Shown one piece after another: positions 32,233 to 42,161 of a stretch of DNA of 64,000 nucleotides. The notes below the pieces were generated by a model that was not told where the DNA came from, ran no database searches, and saw nothing but the letters and a program-made list of their open reading frames with translations. This DNA comes from Halomarina halobia. Its GTDB lineage: Archaea > Halobacteriota > Halobacteria > Halobacteriales > Haloarculaceae. Position 1 is the first letter of the stretch. Each line of letters begins with the position of its first letter. Location of the stretch: positions 1,550,001 through 1,614,000 of the forward strand of contig NZ_CP119992.1 in the NCBI RefSeq assembly GCF_029338575.1. The letters are read 5' to 3'. Both the position numbers and the translations under genes were made by a program.

Positions 32233-33162
32233 TCAAGGGTTGTGATCGCCGCCGTCGGAGGCGTCGTCGGTGCCGGGCGCGGACGACTCCCGACGGTAAC
32301 AGCGCTCCTCGACGTACTCGTCGAACAGGCGCGCCAGCAGGCGGGTGATCGGTCCCGCCCCGACCTCGATGCCGTCCACGCTCTCGATCGGTCGCACCTC
32401 CCACGTCGTGTTCGTGAGGAACGCCTCGTCGGCCCCGCGCACGTCGTCCGGCGCGTACTTCCCGACCTCGACGGGGAACGCCTCGTCCGCGGCGAGGTCG
32501 AGGACGACCCGCCGGGTGACCCCCGGGAGGATCGCCCCCTCCGCCGGCGTCCTGAGCGTCCCGTCGTCGACGAAGAAGAGGTTGCTCGTCGCCCCCTCGG
32601 CGACGAACCCGTCCGCGTCGCGCATCAGCGCCTCGTCGGGGCGGTAGGCGTCGCTCGACGCCCGTCTGAGTTCGAGGCGCGCGAGGATCCCGTTGAGGTA
32701 GTTGTGGGTCTTCAGGTCGGGCGGGAGCGCGCCGGCGGCCGTCCGGCGGGTCTTCACCGACTGGACGACCGCGGGACCGTCCCACGTCGACTCGCCGCCG
32801 AGGCCGCCCCGCGGGAGCGGTGCGACGACGATCACGACCGACGGATCGACCTCGGCGGCGGGGGTGAGCCGTCCCGGCTGGACGCCCCGCGTGACCGAGG
32901 CGCGGACGTAGGCGTCTTCGAGGTCGTTCGCGTCGAGCGTCTCCGCGATCCGGAGCGCGAGGTCGTCCGGCGCGGCGTCGGGCATGCCGAGCGCCCCGCA
33001 GGTTCGCTCCAAGCGCGCGCGGTGGGCGTCCCACTCGAACACCTCGCCGCCGTAGGCGCGGAGCGTCTCGAAGGCGGCGTCGCCGTAGAGAAAGCCCCGG
33101 TCGCGGACGCTCACCGTCGCCTCCTCGGCCGGAACCAGGTCGCCGTTCACGTGGTAGTGCAT
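32233..33162 (-). CDS. pabC: Aminotransferase class IV, probable 4-amino-4-deoxychorismate lyase
   Basis: The 309-residue PLP enzyme begins MHYHVNGDLVPAEEATVSVR and DRGFLYGDAAFETLRAYGG. The Schiff-base lysine is in PPDLKTHNYLNGILARLE and the C-terminal motif GFVAEGATSNLFFV is intact. Branched-chain aminotransferases share this fold, but its 16-nt overlap with a PabA/TrpG-type glutaminase and the nearby PabB indicate ADC lyase making p-aminobenzoate. The last 20 residues are a Ser/Asp-rich tail. Confidence 0.8.
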   Translation of the reverse strand: MHYHVNGDLVPAEEATVSVRDRGFLYGDAAFETLRAYGGEVFEWDAHRARLERTCGALGMPDAAPDDLALRIAETLDANDLEDAYVRASVTRGVQPGRLTPAAEVDPSVVIVVAPLPRGGLGGESTWDGPAVVQSVKTRRTAAGALPPDLKTHNYLNGILARLELRRASSDAYRPDEALMRDADGFVAEGATSNLFFVDDGTLRTPAEGAILPGVTRRVVLDLAADEAFPVEVGKYAPDDVRGADEAFLTNTTWEVRPIESVDGIEVGAGPITRLLARLFDEYVEERCYRRESSAPGTDDASDGGDHNP

Positions 33163-33713
33163 AGCTGACAGAAGTTTCGAACCATCCGCTCGCCGTGCTC
33201 GGTCAGGATGCTCTCCGGGTGGAACTGGACGCCCTCGTGCGGTCGATCGGCGTGTCGGACGCCCATCACCACCCCGTCGTCGGTCCGGGCGGTCGCCTCG
33301 AGGTGATCGGGCAGGTCGGGGTCGGTCACCGCGAGCGAGTGGTAGCGACCGACCGTGAGGCGCTCGGGGAGGCCCGCGAAGATCCCCCGGCCGTCGTGCG
33401 TGATCGTCGAGGGCTTCCCGTGGACGACCTCGGGCGCGCGGCCGACCGCGACGCCGTTGGCGACGCAGAGCGCCTGGTGGCCGAGGCAGACGCCGAGCGT
33501 CGGGTAGTCGAGGTCGGCGAAGACGGCCGTCGAGACGCCCGCCGCCTCCGGCACGCCGGGGCCGGGCGAGACGACGATCCCGTCCGGGTCGAGCGCGCGG
33601 ATCCCCGCCGCGTCGATCGCGTCGTTGCGCCGGACGACTACCTCGTCGTGGACGCCGACGTACTGGACGAGGTTGTACGCGAACGAGTCGTAGTTGTCGA
33701 CGACCAGGATCAT
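33147..33713 (-). CDS. pabA: Aminodeoxychorismate/anthranilate synthase glutaminase subunit
   Basis: The 188-residue class I glutamine amidotransferase has MILVVDNYDSFAYNLVQYVG, the oxyanion loop VSPGPGVPEAAG, the nucleophile in LGVCLGHQALC near residue 79 and the His-Glu pair in GVQFHPESIL. It supplies ammonia to the PabB-type subunit. Sequence alone does not separate PabA from TrpG; the pabC overlap downstream decides the call. The ATG is preceded by 310 nt of repeat DNA that separates it from pabB. Confidence 0.82.
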   Translation of the reverse strand: MILVVDNYDSFAYNLVQYVGVHDEVVVRRNDAIDAAGIRALDPDGIVVSPGPGVPEAAGVSTAVFADLDYPTLGVCLGHQALCVANGVAVGRAPEVVHGKPSTITHDGRGIFAGLPERLTVGRYHSLAVTDPDLPDHLEATARTDDGVVMGVRHADRPHEGVQFHPESILTEHGERMVRNFCQLCTTT

Positions 33714-34023
33714 GAACCACCACCTTTTTGCTCGTCGGGTCTCCTCGCTCGCGCTCCGCGCTCGCTGCGGGAACCGCTCCTCGCAAAAATCTGGACCAAA
33801 AAGAGCCGCTCGCTCACTCCGTTCGCTCGCGGGTGCAACAGATCTTTCCGCCAGCAGCGTTCCCCTCTCGAAAGATCTGCAGTGAGAGGTACAGCGTGGT
33901 TCACTGGCTTCCAGAACCGTCCCGCGGTGCTGGAAGGACCGAACAACCGCGAACACTTCGCGTCCGCGGTGAACCGCTCGCTCCCTGCGGTCGCTCGCGG
34001 ATGCCGTGTCCGTTCTCGTAGGA
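33714..34023. repeat. Hairpin repeat copy R7 inserted between pabB and pabA
   Basis: Arms TTTTTGC (33725-33731) and GCAAAAA (33783-33789) flank a GCGCTCCGCGC palindrome; CTGGACCAAAAAGAGC and GCTCGCTCACTCCGTTCGCT follow as in other copies. A second stem, CAGATCTTTC (33839-33848) and GAAAGATCTG (about 33870-33880), lies further right. The rest, to 34023, holds GC-rich half-palindromes and no frame with halophile composition. This is the only copy whose T-rich arm is next to a start codon. Confidence 0.65.
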
Positions 34024-35487
34024 TCATCGCCCCTCCATCGTCAGCCGCTGCTCTTCGAGCGCCGCGTCGAGCGCGTTCACGAGCGCCCGACCCTTGGCCA
34101 GCGTCTCCTCGTCCTCGCGCTCCGCGACCGAGTCGTGGACGATCCCCGCGCCGACGCGCAGGTGGTACTCGTCGCGGTGGCGCACGAGCGTCCGGATGAC
34201 GATGTTGAGCGTCGCTCGGCCGTCGAAGCCGAACGCGCCGACGCTCCCAGTGTAGGGGCCGCGCCGGGTCGCCTCGACCTCGTCGATGATCGCCATCGTC
34301 CGGGGCTTGGGCGCGCCGGTGATAGTCCCGCCGGGGAAGACCGCCGCGATCACGTCCGCGAGGTCACACCCCTCGCGCAGGCGTCCCTCGACGAGCGAGA
34401 CGAGATGCATCACCTCCGAGTAGCGGTCCACGCGGCGATACTCCGTCACCTCGACGCTCCCGTACTCGGACACCTTCCCGAGGTCGTTGCGTTCGAGGTC
34501 GACCAGCATCGCGTGCTCGGCGCGCTCCTTCCCGTCCGCGAGGAGGTCGCGCTCCAGCGCCGCGTCCGCCTCGGGGGTCGCGCCCCGCGGTCGCGTCCCG
34601 GCGATGGGTTCGGTGACGACGCGGTCGCCCTCGCGGCGGACGAGCAGTTCCGGGCTGGCGCAGACGAGGTCGCACGAGGGGAACTCGACGAGCGCGGCGT
34701 AGGGCGCGGGGTTCACCTCGCGGAGCGCGGCGTAGACCTCGACTGGGTGGACGGCGGCCGGCGCGCGCAGGCGCTGGGAGACGTTCGCCTGGAAGGTGTC
34801 GCCGCTTCGGACGTACTCCTTGACCCGGGCGACGCGCTCCGCGAACGCCGCGGGCGGGCAGTCGCGCTCGAAGCGCACCTCGCCCGCGGCGACCGGCGGC
34901 GGACCGACCGAGGGGTCGCCCGCCGTCGCGCGCTCGGCGAGCGCGAGCGCCCGGTCCCGGCCGCGCTCGTACGCCCCGCCGGGGTCGTCGCCGACCCGCG
35001 GGCAGGCCGTCACCCGGAGGGTCGTCTCGCCGTCGTGCGGTTCCTCCCACGCCGCGACGGCGTCGTAGACGGCCACCTCCAGGTGCGGCAGGTTCCGGTC
35101 GTCGGTGGTCGAGCGGGGGAGCGCCTCGAGTTCGCGGGCGACGTCGTAGGAGAGCCAGCCGAATGCCCCGCAGGGGTACGGCACGTCACAGTCGCCCCGG
35201 ATCAGCGTCTCGCGGTCGAGTCGGCGCGCGAGCGTCCCGAGCGAGTCGAGTGCGTCGTCCCCGTCGGGCGCGACGGTCACCGTCTCGATCGGCGCGACGG
35301 CGAAGTAGCCCCACCCGGGGCGGCCGCCGCCGGTTTCGAGGAACACCGACGGCTCGCCGTCGCGGGCGCGGCGGTAGGCGAGAAACGGGTCGGCCGCGAC
35401 GCGCACCTCGACGGGGACGCGAGCGCGGGGAGGTGCGCCGCTCGCCGCCGCGAGGAAGGCGTCTCGGTCGGTCGCGACCGCAGGCAT
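34024..35487 (-). CDS. pabB: Aminodeoxychorismate synthase component I (anthranilate synthase-like)
   Basis: The 487-residue chorismate-binding enzyme has the core motifs [29 protein letters not shown] and [20 protein letters not shown]. It aminates chorismate using ammonia from the glutaminase. It could be a TrpE paralogue; location with pabA and pabC, and the trp operon elsewhere in the window lacking trpE, leave this open but favour PabB. A GTG at 35490 precedes the ATG by one codon; CGTTATCCC about 26-29 bp upstream serves either. Confidence 0.8.
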   Translation of the reverse strand: MPAVATDRDAFLAAASGAPPRARVPVEVRVAADPFLAYRRARDGEPSVFLETGGGRPGWGYFAVAPIETVTVAPDGDDALDSLGTLARRLDRETLIRGDCDVPYPCGAFGWLSYDVARELEALPRSTTDDRNLPHLEVAVYDAVAAWEEPHDGETTLRVTACPRVGDDPGGAYERGRDRALALAERATAGDPSVGPPPVAAGEVRFERDCPPAAFAERVARVKEYVRSGDTFQANVSQRLRAPAAVHPVEVYAALREVNPAPYAALVEFPSCDLVCASPELLVRREGDRVVTEPIAGTRPRGATPEADAALERDLLADGKERAEHAMLVDLERNDLGKVSEYGSVEVTEYRRVDRYSEVMHLVSLVEGRLREGCDLADVIAAVFPGGTITGAPKPRTMAIIDEVEATRRGPYTGSVGAFGFDGRATLNIVIRTLVRHRDEYHLRVGAGIVHDSVAEREDEETLAKGRALVNALDAALEEQRLTMEGR

Positions 35488-35532
35488 CACCGTCAGGGAG
35501 GCGGAGTCGGGATAACGCTCTTGCGGTCGGCG

Positions 35533-36258
35533 TCAGCGCTCCTTCGCGCGGTCGATCCAGCGCTGGATGCGCTTCGCGGAGACGTCCGTCCGCTCCGCGA
35601 GCGTCTCGGCGTCGGCGTCGGCGAGGTCGTCGACGGACTCGACGCCCGCCTCCGCGAGCGTCTCGGCGTAGGCGGGACCGATGCCCTTGAGGCTGGTGAC
35701 GGCACGGGACGACTCCGCCCCCTCGGCCCCCTCCGCGTCCGGCTCCGTCGTCTCCGCGGGTTCGGCGGGTTCGACTTCCGGCTCACCGTCGACGGGGCCG
35801 GCCGCCTCTCCCGGCTCGACGCCCTGCTGTTCGTCGACCAGCGTTTCGGTCGAGGCAGCGGCGTCGGTGCCGGCCCCCGCGGCCTCCTCCTCGGCGACCG
35901 CCTCCGACTCGGTCTCCTCGGGTTCGTCACCCTCCGACTCGACGTCCTCGGATTCGACCGCATCGGGTTCGGCTCCCTCGCCGGTCGAGGGTTCGAGGTC
36001 CTCGTCCCCCCCGGACTGCGAGGGCGGACCGGCGGCCTCGGACGGTTCGGCGGCCGTCTCGACGTCCTCGGGCGGCTCCTCGGTGATCGACCCCGTGGAC
36101 CCGGCGGCGTCGGTCTCGGCCGCGGCCGACTCCTCCTCCGCCGCGTCGCGCTTCGACGGTTCGCGCTCGACGGTCACGCCGGCCGACGAGCGGGGCTCAC
36201 CGTTCTTCGACGAGTCCCCGAAGCCGAGGACCGACTTAATTTTCTCGATGAGGCTCAT
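35533..36258 (-). CDS. Acidic low-complexity protein with C-terminal helix-hairpin-helix
   Basis: The 241-residue product has three parts: a short basic N-terminus (MSLIEKIKSVLGFGDSSKNG), about 150 residues of Glu/Ala/Ser/Pro/Asp-rich disordered linker, and a C-terminal HhH-type domain (SLKGIGPAYAETLAEAGVES, then DVSAKRIQRWIDRAKER). The HhH suggests DNA binding, with the acidic linker acting as a spacer or high-salt solubiliser. No catalytic motif. CTTTAATAGT about 28 bp upstream supports the ATG at 36258. Confidence 0.75.
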   Translation of the reverse strand: MSLIEKIKSVLGFGDSSKNGEPRSSAGVTVEREPSKRDAAEEESAAAETDAAGSTGSITEEPPEDVETAAEPSEAAGPPSQSGGDEDLEPSTGEGAEPDAVESEDVESEGDEPEETESEAVAEEEAAGAGTDAAASTETLVDEQQGVEPGEAAGPVDGEPEVEPAEPAETTEPDAEGAEGAESSRAVTSLKGIGPAYAETLAEAGVESVDDLADADAETLAERTDVSAKRIQRWIDRAKER

Positions 36259-36284
36259 ATTCGGTAGTAGATCCGGAGGGACTA

Positions 36285-37076
36285 TTAAAGGCGTGTTCGA
36301 AGCGCGTCGTTCATCGCCTCGACGGGGGCGGGGCGACCCGTCCAGCGCTCGAACGCCGCGACCCCCTGATAGAGGAGCATCCACGCGCCGTCCACGGTCG
36401 TCGCCCCGGCGGCGGCCGCGTCACGGAGCAGGCGCGTCTCGACGGGCGCGTAGACCGCGTCGAGCACCGCGAGGTCGGCGTGCAGGGCGTCGGCGGGCAC
36501 CGGCGACCGGTCCTCCTCCATGCCGACGCTCGTGGCGTTGACGAGCACGTCGGCGTCCGCGAGCGCGTCGGGGAGGTCGTCGAGGCCGCACGCGGCGGCG
36601 GCGCCGATCGCCGCCGCGAGTTCCTCCGCGCGCGCCACGGTGCGGTTGGCGATCCGAACCCGCATCCCCTCCTCGGCGAGGCCGAACGCGACGGCGCGGC
36701 CCGCGCCGCCCGCCCCGACGACGACGGCCGTCCCCGCGGGTTCGACGCCGTGCTCGCGGAGCGCGCGCACCGCCCCCTCGGCGTCGGTGTTGTAGCCGCG
36801 CATCGCGGGGACGTCGATCGTGTTGACTGCGCCGATGCGCGCGGCGAGCGGGTCGGGGTCGACGAGGTCGAGCACGTCGCGCTTGAACGGGATGGTGACG
36901 TTCAGGCCGGCGATCCCGAGCGCGCGCGCGCCCGCAACGGCGGCGGCGAGGTCGTCGGGATCGGGTTCGAAGGTGACGTAGCGGGCGTCCACGTCGAGTT
37001 CGCGGTAGGCCGCCTCGTGCATCGGCGGCGAGAGCGAGTGCCCGACGGGGTTACCGAGCAGTCCGAACACCTGCAT
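36285..37076 (-). CDS. aroE: Shikimate dehydrogenase
   Basis: The 263-residue product reduces 3-dehydroshikimate with NADPH. It opens [20 protein letters not shown] (substrate serines), has [13 protein letters not shown] with the catalytic lysine near residue 65, GAVNTI, the NADP motif [13 protein letters not shown] and [21 protein letters not shown] about 27 bp upstream gives a leaderless ATG at 37076. Together with aroA' and aroB' near 57-60 kb it serves the chorismate pathway feeding trp and pab genes. Confidence 0.93.
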   Translation of the reverse strand: MQVFGLLGNPVGHSLSPPMHEAAYRELDVDARYVTFEPDPDDLAAAVAGARALGIAGLNVTIPFKRDVLDLVDPDPLAARIGAVNTIDVPAMRGYNTDAEGAVRALREHGVEPAGTAVVVGAGGAGRAVAFGLAEEGMRVRIANRTVARAEELAAAIGAAAACGLDDLPDALADADVLVNATSVGMEEDRSPVPADALHADLAVLDAVYAPVETRLLRDAAAAGATTVDGAWMLLYQGVAAFERWTGRPAPVEAMNDALRTRL

Positions 37077-37228
37077 GGACGGGGCCTGGCGGCGGGGGGC
37101 GATAAACGGGTCGGTCGCGCCACGCGCGGTGGCCAACGGTACGCTGGCTCCGCCGACTACGATTACCGACACGCTCCGGGTAGCTCGTAACAAAAGAGAT
37201 ACGTGCGCCGATCCCGCCCTATCACACG

Positions 37229-38620
37229 ATGTTACGTCGTCTTCGCCACCCGCTCACCGCGGTCGTTCTGACGGTTCTTCTTACCCTCCCGTGGGTCGCG
37301 ACGTTCGTCACGCACGGCGGCCACGTCGAGCCGACCGAGAACATCGCCCCCATCGCGGCCGTCGTCATCGCCGGCCTCGCCGTCCTCGGCTCCTCGTTTC
37401 TCCTGGCCTGGGGCGCGGAGACCGCGGAGAAGGACGTCCCGCGGGCGTTCGCGATCGCGGTCCTCGCCGTCCTCGCCGTCGCCCCCGAGTACGCCGTCGA
37501 CGCCTACTACGCGTGGACGGCAGGGGCGATGGAGGGGACGGCGAAGGGGATGGCGAACGCCAACCTCGCGGTCGCCAACATGACCGGCGCGAACCGGATC
37601 CTCATCGGCATCGGCTGGTCGGCCATCGCCCTCTTCACCGTCTACCGCGCGAAGCAGTCCCACGACCCCGCCGTCGAGCGCCGGGACGGCTTCCTTCGGG
37701 ACGTGGTCAAACTCGACCGCGACATCGCCACCGAGATCGCGTTCCTGCTCGCCGCGACGGCGTTCGCGTTCTTCGTGCCGCTGAGCCTCGAGACCCTGAA
37801 CGGCGGCGGTCCGGCCGGCGGCATCGGCATCATCGACACGGTCGTCCTGGTCGGGCTCTACGTCCTCTACATCGCCATCATCATCCGCGGCGAGGTCGAG
37901 GAACCGGAGGGACAGGTCGGCGTCCCCGCCTACCTCCAGTCGTGGTCTCGCGTCCCGCGCGTCGTGAGCGTCGTCCTCCTGTTCGGCTACTCCGGCGTGA
38001 TGATCTACACCGCCGTCCACCCGTTCGCGACCGGGCTCGAGGCGCTCGGCCTCCAGTACGGCATCCCCGAGTTCTTCATGATCCAGTGGATCGCGCCGCT
38101 CGCCAGCGAGAGCCCGGAGCTGATCGTCGTCGCCTACCTCGTGAACAAGGCGCGGTCGACGGCGGGGTTCAACGCGCTCATCTCCTCGAAGCTCAACCAG
38201 TGGACCCTGCTCATCGGGACGCTCGCGGTCGTCTACAGCATCGCGGCGGGTCACGTAGGCGGGCTCCCGTTCGACGAGAAGCAGGTCGCGGAGATCTGGA
38301 TTACCGCCGCCCAGAGCTTCTTCGCCATCGCCATCCTGACCAACTTCGAGATAAGCATGCGCGAGGCGGTCGCGCTGCTCGTGCTGTTCATCTCGCAGGT
38401 CGCCATCGAGTTCGCCCTCATTCGGACGATGTCGGAGGCCGCGGCCGAGGCGCTCAGCATCGACGTCCTCTACGCGTACACCGCGCTGTATCTCCTCCTC
38501 GGAATCGTGCTGTTCTACCGCCGTCGGAGGGACCTCCGCGGGCTGTTCGCCCGGACGGCGACGACCGCCCAGGACGCCATCCACTCCTCCCGGCCCCATC
38601 CGGAGCGCGCCGACGACTGA
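37229..38620 (+). CDS. Sodium/calcium exchanger-type membrane protein (CaCA superfamily)
   Basis: The 463-residue product has about eleven membrane helices and two inverted alpha-repeat-like regions. The first is [13 protein letters not shown] with [20 protein letters not shown]; the second is [20 protein letters not shown] with [20 protein letters not shown]. The acidic residues in APE and SPE match the ion-binding glutamates of CaCA exchangers. It probably exports a cation using a Na+ or H+ gradient; the ion is not certain. Confidence 0.83.
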   Translation: MLRRLRHPLTAVVLTVLLTLPWVATFVTHGGHVEPTENIAPIAAVVIAGLAVLGSSFLLAWGAETAEKDVPRAFAIAVLAVLAVAPEYAVDAYYAWTAGAMEGTAKGMANANLAVANMTGANRILIGIGWSAIALFTVYRAKQSHDPAVERRDGFLRDVVKLDRDIATEIAFLLAATAFAFFVPLSLETLNGGGPAGGIGIIDTVVLVGLYVLYIAIIIRGEVEEPEGQVGVPAYLQSWSRVPRVVSVVLLFGYSGVMIYTAVHPFATGLEALGLQYGIPEFFMIQWIAPLASESPELIVVAYLVNKARSTAGFNALISSKLNQWTLLIGTLAVVYSIAAGHVGGLPFDEKQVAEIWITAAQSFFAIAILTNFEISMREAVALLVLFISQVAIEFALIRTMSEAAAEALSIDVLYAYTALYLLLGIVLFYRRRRDLRGLFARTATTAQDAIHSSRPHPERADD

Positions 38621-38697
38621 GCGACGACGTCCCCGTTCTCCGCCCGCCGACGAGCGACACCGACGGCGTTTAGCCCCTCGCCCGCGACCTCTCGGCC

Positions 38698-40026
38698 GTG
38701 CTCGGAATCGTCGTCAGCCGCGCCGACAGTGCGTCGGTCCACGTCGGCGAGCACCTGCTCGACCTCGCCGACTGGTCCGCGATCGAGGACGGCTCGCGCC
38801 CGGACGCCGAGGGGGGTGGGACCGTCTACCGCCTCCCGGACGTCGAACTCCGCGAGTTCGGCGCGCTGCACCTCGACCTCGACCGCGCCGACGAGGCCTT
38901 CGACGACCCGGACCTGCTGGTGTTCGCCTCCCGGCACTCGGGGGACACGGGGCCGCTGCTCACCGCCCACCACACCGGGAACTTCGGTCCCGCGACCTAC
39001 GGCGGCCGCGATGGCGCGTTCGCCCGCGCCTGCCCGAACACCCATGCCCGCGTGCTCGACGCCTTCCGCGAACACGCCCCCGAGGGCTACGAGGTGGGCA
39101 TGGAGTGTACCCACCACGGGCCGACCGCGATCGACGTGCCCTCGATGTTCGTCGAACTGGGCAGCGACGAGGGGCAGTGGACTGACCCCGACGGCGCGCG
39201 GGCGGTAGCGCGGTCGATCCTCGATCTGCGGGGGGTCGCGCCCGACCGCGAGCGGACGCTCGTCGGCTTCGGCGGCGGCCACTACGCGCCCCGCTTCGAG
39301 CGGATCGTCCGCAAGACCGACTGGGCCGTGGGACACCTCGCCGCGGACTGGGCCCTGGAGGCGATGGGCGATCCCGGGGAGAGCCGCGGCGTGATCCGCC
39401 GGGCGATCGAACGGTCCGGGGCGACCCGCGCGCTCGTGGACGGGGATCGCCCCGCCCTGGAGCGCGTCGTCGAGGGCCTCGGCTGCCGCGTCGTGAGCGA
39501 GACGTGGGCGCGCGAGACGACCGGCGTCCCCCTCGACCTCGTCGAGCGGCTGGAGGCCGAGGTCGCGACGGTCGAGGCGGGGCTGCGCTTCGGCGACCGG
39601 ACCGACGTCGACGCGGCGGAGACCGAGGTCGTCGACCTCCCCGACGCCCTCCTGGCGGCGGCCAACGGCATCGACCGCGAGGGTGTCCTCGCGGCGGTCC
39701 GGGCGCGGAGCGCGGCCGTCGCGACCGAGGAGGGCGGGACGCTGCTCGCAGGACGGGCGGTCGTCCCCGCTCCCGCGGACCGGGAGGCGCTGATCGAGGT
39801 CCTGATCGACGCGCTCCGCGGGAAGTACGACGCCGTCGAGCGGGAGGGCGGGGAGGTGATCGCCCGTGAGACGGCGTTCGATCCGGGGCTGGCCCGCGAG
39901 GCGGGCGTCCCGGAGGGACCGAAGTTCGGGCGACTGGCGAGCGGTCGGGCCGTGACCGTCGACGGCGAGACGGTCGATCCGTCGGCCGTCCGCCGGGAGC
40001 GCGAGCGGCGGTTCCCGCTCGCGTGA
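38698..40026 (+). CDS. dtdA: D-aminoacyl-tRNA deacylase (archaeal DTD2 type)
   Basis: The 442-residue product removes D-amino acids from mischarged tRNA. It matches the archaeal/plant DTD2 (GEK1) family: [40 protein letters not shown] and [16 protein letters not shown] in order. The C-terminal 150 residues (SARS...[18 protein letters not shown]) are the archaeal extension. GTG start at 38698 follows GCGTTTAGCC by about 27 bp. Confidence 0.92.
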   Translation: MLGIVVSRADSASVHVGEHLLDLADWSAIEDGSRPDAEGGGTVYRLPDVELREFGALHLDLDRADEAFDDPDLLVFASRHSGDTGPLLTAHHTGNFGPATYGGRDGAFARACPNTHARVLDAFREHAPEGYEVGMECTHHGPTAIDVPSMFVELGSDEGQWTDPDGARAVARSILDLRGVAPDRERTLVGFGGGHYAPRFERIVRKTDWAVGHLAADWALEAMGDPGESRGVIRRAIERSGATRALVDGDRPALERVVEGLGCRVVSETWARETTGVPLDLVERLEAEVATVEAGLRFGDRTDVDAAETEVVDLPDALLAAANGIDREGVLAAVRARSAAVATEEGGTLLAGRAVVPAPADREALIEVLIDALRGKYDAVEREGGEVIARETAFDPGLAREAGVPEGPKFGRLASGRAVTVDGETVDPSAVRRERERRFPLA

Positions 40027-40093
40027 CTGTACGACGGGCGTCAGACAAACGGCGAAAGATAGTTATTTCGCGTCTGTATTTCATCGCGCAGGT

Positions 40094-41266
40094 ATGGACT
40101 CGCTTATAGAGGAGGCCATCGACGAGGCCGAAGGCGAACGGGAGGAGGACACCCCGCGTGGGAACGGGGCGGGAGCCGGTGGTCAGCGCGACGATCCGGT
40201 GTCGTCCGGCGGGACGATGACCGACGACGAGCTCGCGGAGATCGTCCGGGACCTCGAGACCAAGATCACGGTGTTCGGCTGCGGCGGCGGCGGCGGCAAC
40301 ACGGTCACGCGGATGTCCCGCGAGGGGATCCACGGGGCGCGTCTCGTCGCGGCGAACACCGACGCCCAGCACCTCGCCGAACAGGTGCAGGCCGACACGA
40401 AGATCCTCATCGGGCGCACCCGCACCGGCGGGCGCGGCGCGGGGTCGGTCCCGCAGATCGGCGAGGAGGCGGCCCAGGAGAACATCGAGGACATCCAGTC
40501 GGCCATCGGCGACTCGGACATGGTGTTCATCACCGCGGGGCTCGGCGGCGGCACCGGCACCGGCTCCGCGCCGGTCGTCGCCCAGGCCGCCCAGGAGGCC
40601 GGCGCGCTCACCATCGCCGTGGTGACGATCCCGTTCACCGCGGAGGGCGAGCGCCGCCGGGCGAACGCCGACGCGGGCCTCGAACGCCTCCGGTCGGTTG
40701 CGGACACCGTCATCGTCATCCCGAACGACCGGCTGCTCGAGTACGCGCCGAACCTGCCCCTGCAGGACGCGTTCAAGATCTGCGACCGCGTGCTGATGCG
40801 CTCGGTCAAGGGCATGACCGAACTCATCACGAAGCCCGGGCTGGTGAACGTCGACTTCGCGGACGTGAAGACGATCATGGAGAACGGCGGCGTCGCGATG
40901 ATCGGCCTCGGCGAGTCCGACTCCGAGAACAAGGCCCGCGACTCCATCCGCTCCGCGCTCCGCTCCCCGCTGCTCGACGTGAACTTCCAGAACGCCAACT
41001 CCGCGCTCATCAACGTCGTCGGCGGCCCCGACATGAGCATCGAGGAGGCGGAGGGCGTCGTCGAGGAGATCTACGAGCGCGTCGACACCGACGCGCGCAT
41101 CATCTGGGGGGCGAGCGTCAACCCCGAGTTCGAGAGCAAGATGGAGACGATGGTCGTCGTGACGGGCGTCGAGTCCCCGCAGATCTACGGCAAGGGCGAC
41201 GGACAGGAGCAGGTCGACACCCGCGAACTCACCGACGACGGCGACGACATCGACTACGTGGAGTAG
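40094..41266 (+). CDS. ftsZ1: Cell division protein FtsZ1
   Basis: The 390-residue tubulin-like GTPase has the haloarchaeal FtsZ1 N-terminus [15 protein letters not shown], the [10 protein letters not shown] nucleotide motif, the tubulin signature [17 protein letters not shown], the [10 protein letters not shown]7-like region and [11 protein letters not shown] near the end. FtsZ1 organises the division site with FtsZ2. ATAGTTATTTCG about 27 bp upstream supports a leaderless ATG. Its location directly before secE-spt5 is the usual haloarchaeal order. Confidence 0.95.
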   Translation: MDSLIEEAIDEAEGEREEDTPRGNGAGAGGQRDDPVSSGGTMTDDELAEIVRDLETKITVFGCGGGGGNTVTRMSREGIHGARLVAANTDAQHLAEQVQADTKILIGRTRTGGRGAGSVPQIGEEAAQENIEDIQSAIGDSDMVFITAGLGGGTGTGSAPVVAQAAQEAGALTIAVVTIPFTAEGERRRANADAGLERLRSVADTVIVIPNDRLLEYAPNLPLQDAFKICDRVLMRSVKGMTELITKPGLVNVDFADVKTIMENGGVAMIGLGESDSENKARDSIRSALRSPLLDVNFQNANSALINVVGGPDMSIEEAEGVVEEIYERVDTDARIIWGASVNPEFESKMETMVVVTGVESPQIYGKGDGQEQVDTRELTDDGDDIDYVE

Positions 41267-41532
41267 CCCGCCTCCGACCTCCGACCTCCGACCTCCGGTA
41301 CTCCCTCCCCCGATTCTCCGTCCCCCAGCTCTACGGTTCCGTGGTTCTCGCGAGAGGCCGCCGCCTCCTCGGTGAACGGCGGATTCTCGCCCTGTGAACA
41401 GCCCCGTGTCAAGTGGTTCGAGAGAGCGCGAAGCTCTCGTCAGGGATGATCGACGGTCTTCCGTACGATCCCGAGGCGCTCGCGTTGTCTATCTGTAGAA
41501 AGATAGAAAAAGGCCCGTCGGTAAGGGCGGGT
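41267..41532. other. Intergenic region between ftsZ1 and secE with tandem heptamers and an operator-like dyad
   Basis: Right after the ftsZ1 stop are four tandem heptamers CCTCCGA (41271-41298, last copy CCTCCGG). CGAGAG/CTCTCG near 41419-41439 can form a hairpin. TCTATCT (41488-41494) and AGATAGA (41501-41507) form a perfect 7-bp dyad whose right arm overlaps the probable TATA region AGATAGAAAA of secE, 26 bp before its ATG. Confidence 0.5.
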
Positions 41533-41706
41533 ATGGAAGTTCCCAAGGATCTCACCTCGTACGTCCGGGTGCTAAAGTTGGCCAGCACCCCCTCCCGCGA
41601 GGAGTTCATGCAGGTGTCGTTCATCGCCGGGGCCGGGATCGTGCTCGTCGGGCTCATCGGGTTCATCATCTTCGTGATCATGGCGTTCATGCCGGGGGGC
41701 GTCTGA
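41533..41706 (+). CDS. secE: Preprotein translocase subunit SecE (Sec61 gamma)
   Basis: The 57-residue product has an amphipathic N-terminal helix ([20 protein letters not shown]) and one membrane helix near residues 30-52 ([20 protein letters not shown]). This is the archaeal SecE/Sec61-gamma shape. The ATG at 41533 gives the standard length; an upstream in-frame extension is unlike any SecE. Its stop overlaps the spt5 start by one base. Confidence 0.92.
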   Translation: MEVPKDLTSYVRVLKLASTPSREEFMQVSFIAGAGIVLVGLIGFIIFVIMAFMPGGV

Positions 41707-42143
41707 TGCCCATCTACGCGGTCAAGACCACGGCGAGCCAGGAGCGGACGGTCGCGGACATGCTCGTGAACCGCGAGGAGGAGTCGATCCACGCCGTCCT
41801 CGCGCCCGACTCGCTCACGAGTTACGTCATGGTCGAGGCCGACGAGGCGAGCGTGTTCGACCGCATCCTGGACGAGATCCCCCACGCGCGGGGCGTCGTG
41901 CAGGGCGAGTCCTCGATCATGGAGGTCGAGCACTTCCTCTCGCCGAAGCCCGACGTCGAGGGGATCGCCGAGGGCGACATCGTGGAACTCATCGCCGGCC
42001 CGTTCAAGGGCGAGAAGGCGCAGGTCCAGCGCATCGACGAGGGCAAGGACCAGGTCACCGTCGAGCTGTATGAGGCGACCGTCCCCATTCCCGTCACGGT
42101 GCGCGGCGACCAGATCCGCGTACTCGACTCGGACGAGCGCTGA
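41706..42143 (+). CDS. spt5: Transcription elongation factor Spt5 (NusG)
   Basis: The 145-residue product has the NGN domain ([20 protein letters not shown], then [20 protein letters not shown]) and a C-terminal KOW domain from about residue 88 ([20 protein letters not shown]). It binds the RNA polymerase clamp and raises processivity. Translational overlap with secE is the conserved archaeal arrangement. Confidence 0.95.
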   Translation: MPIYAVKTTASQERTVADMLVNREEESIHAVLAPDSLTSYVMVEADEASVFDRILDEIPHARGVVQGESSIMEVEHFLSPKPDVEGIAEGDIVELIAGPFKGEKAQVQRIDEGKDQVTVELYEATVPIPVTVRGDQIRVLDSDER

Positions 42144-42161
42144 CGCGCACGGCGGCCGCTC

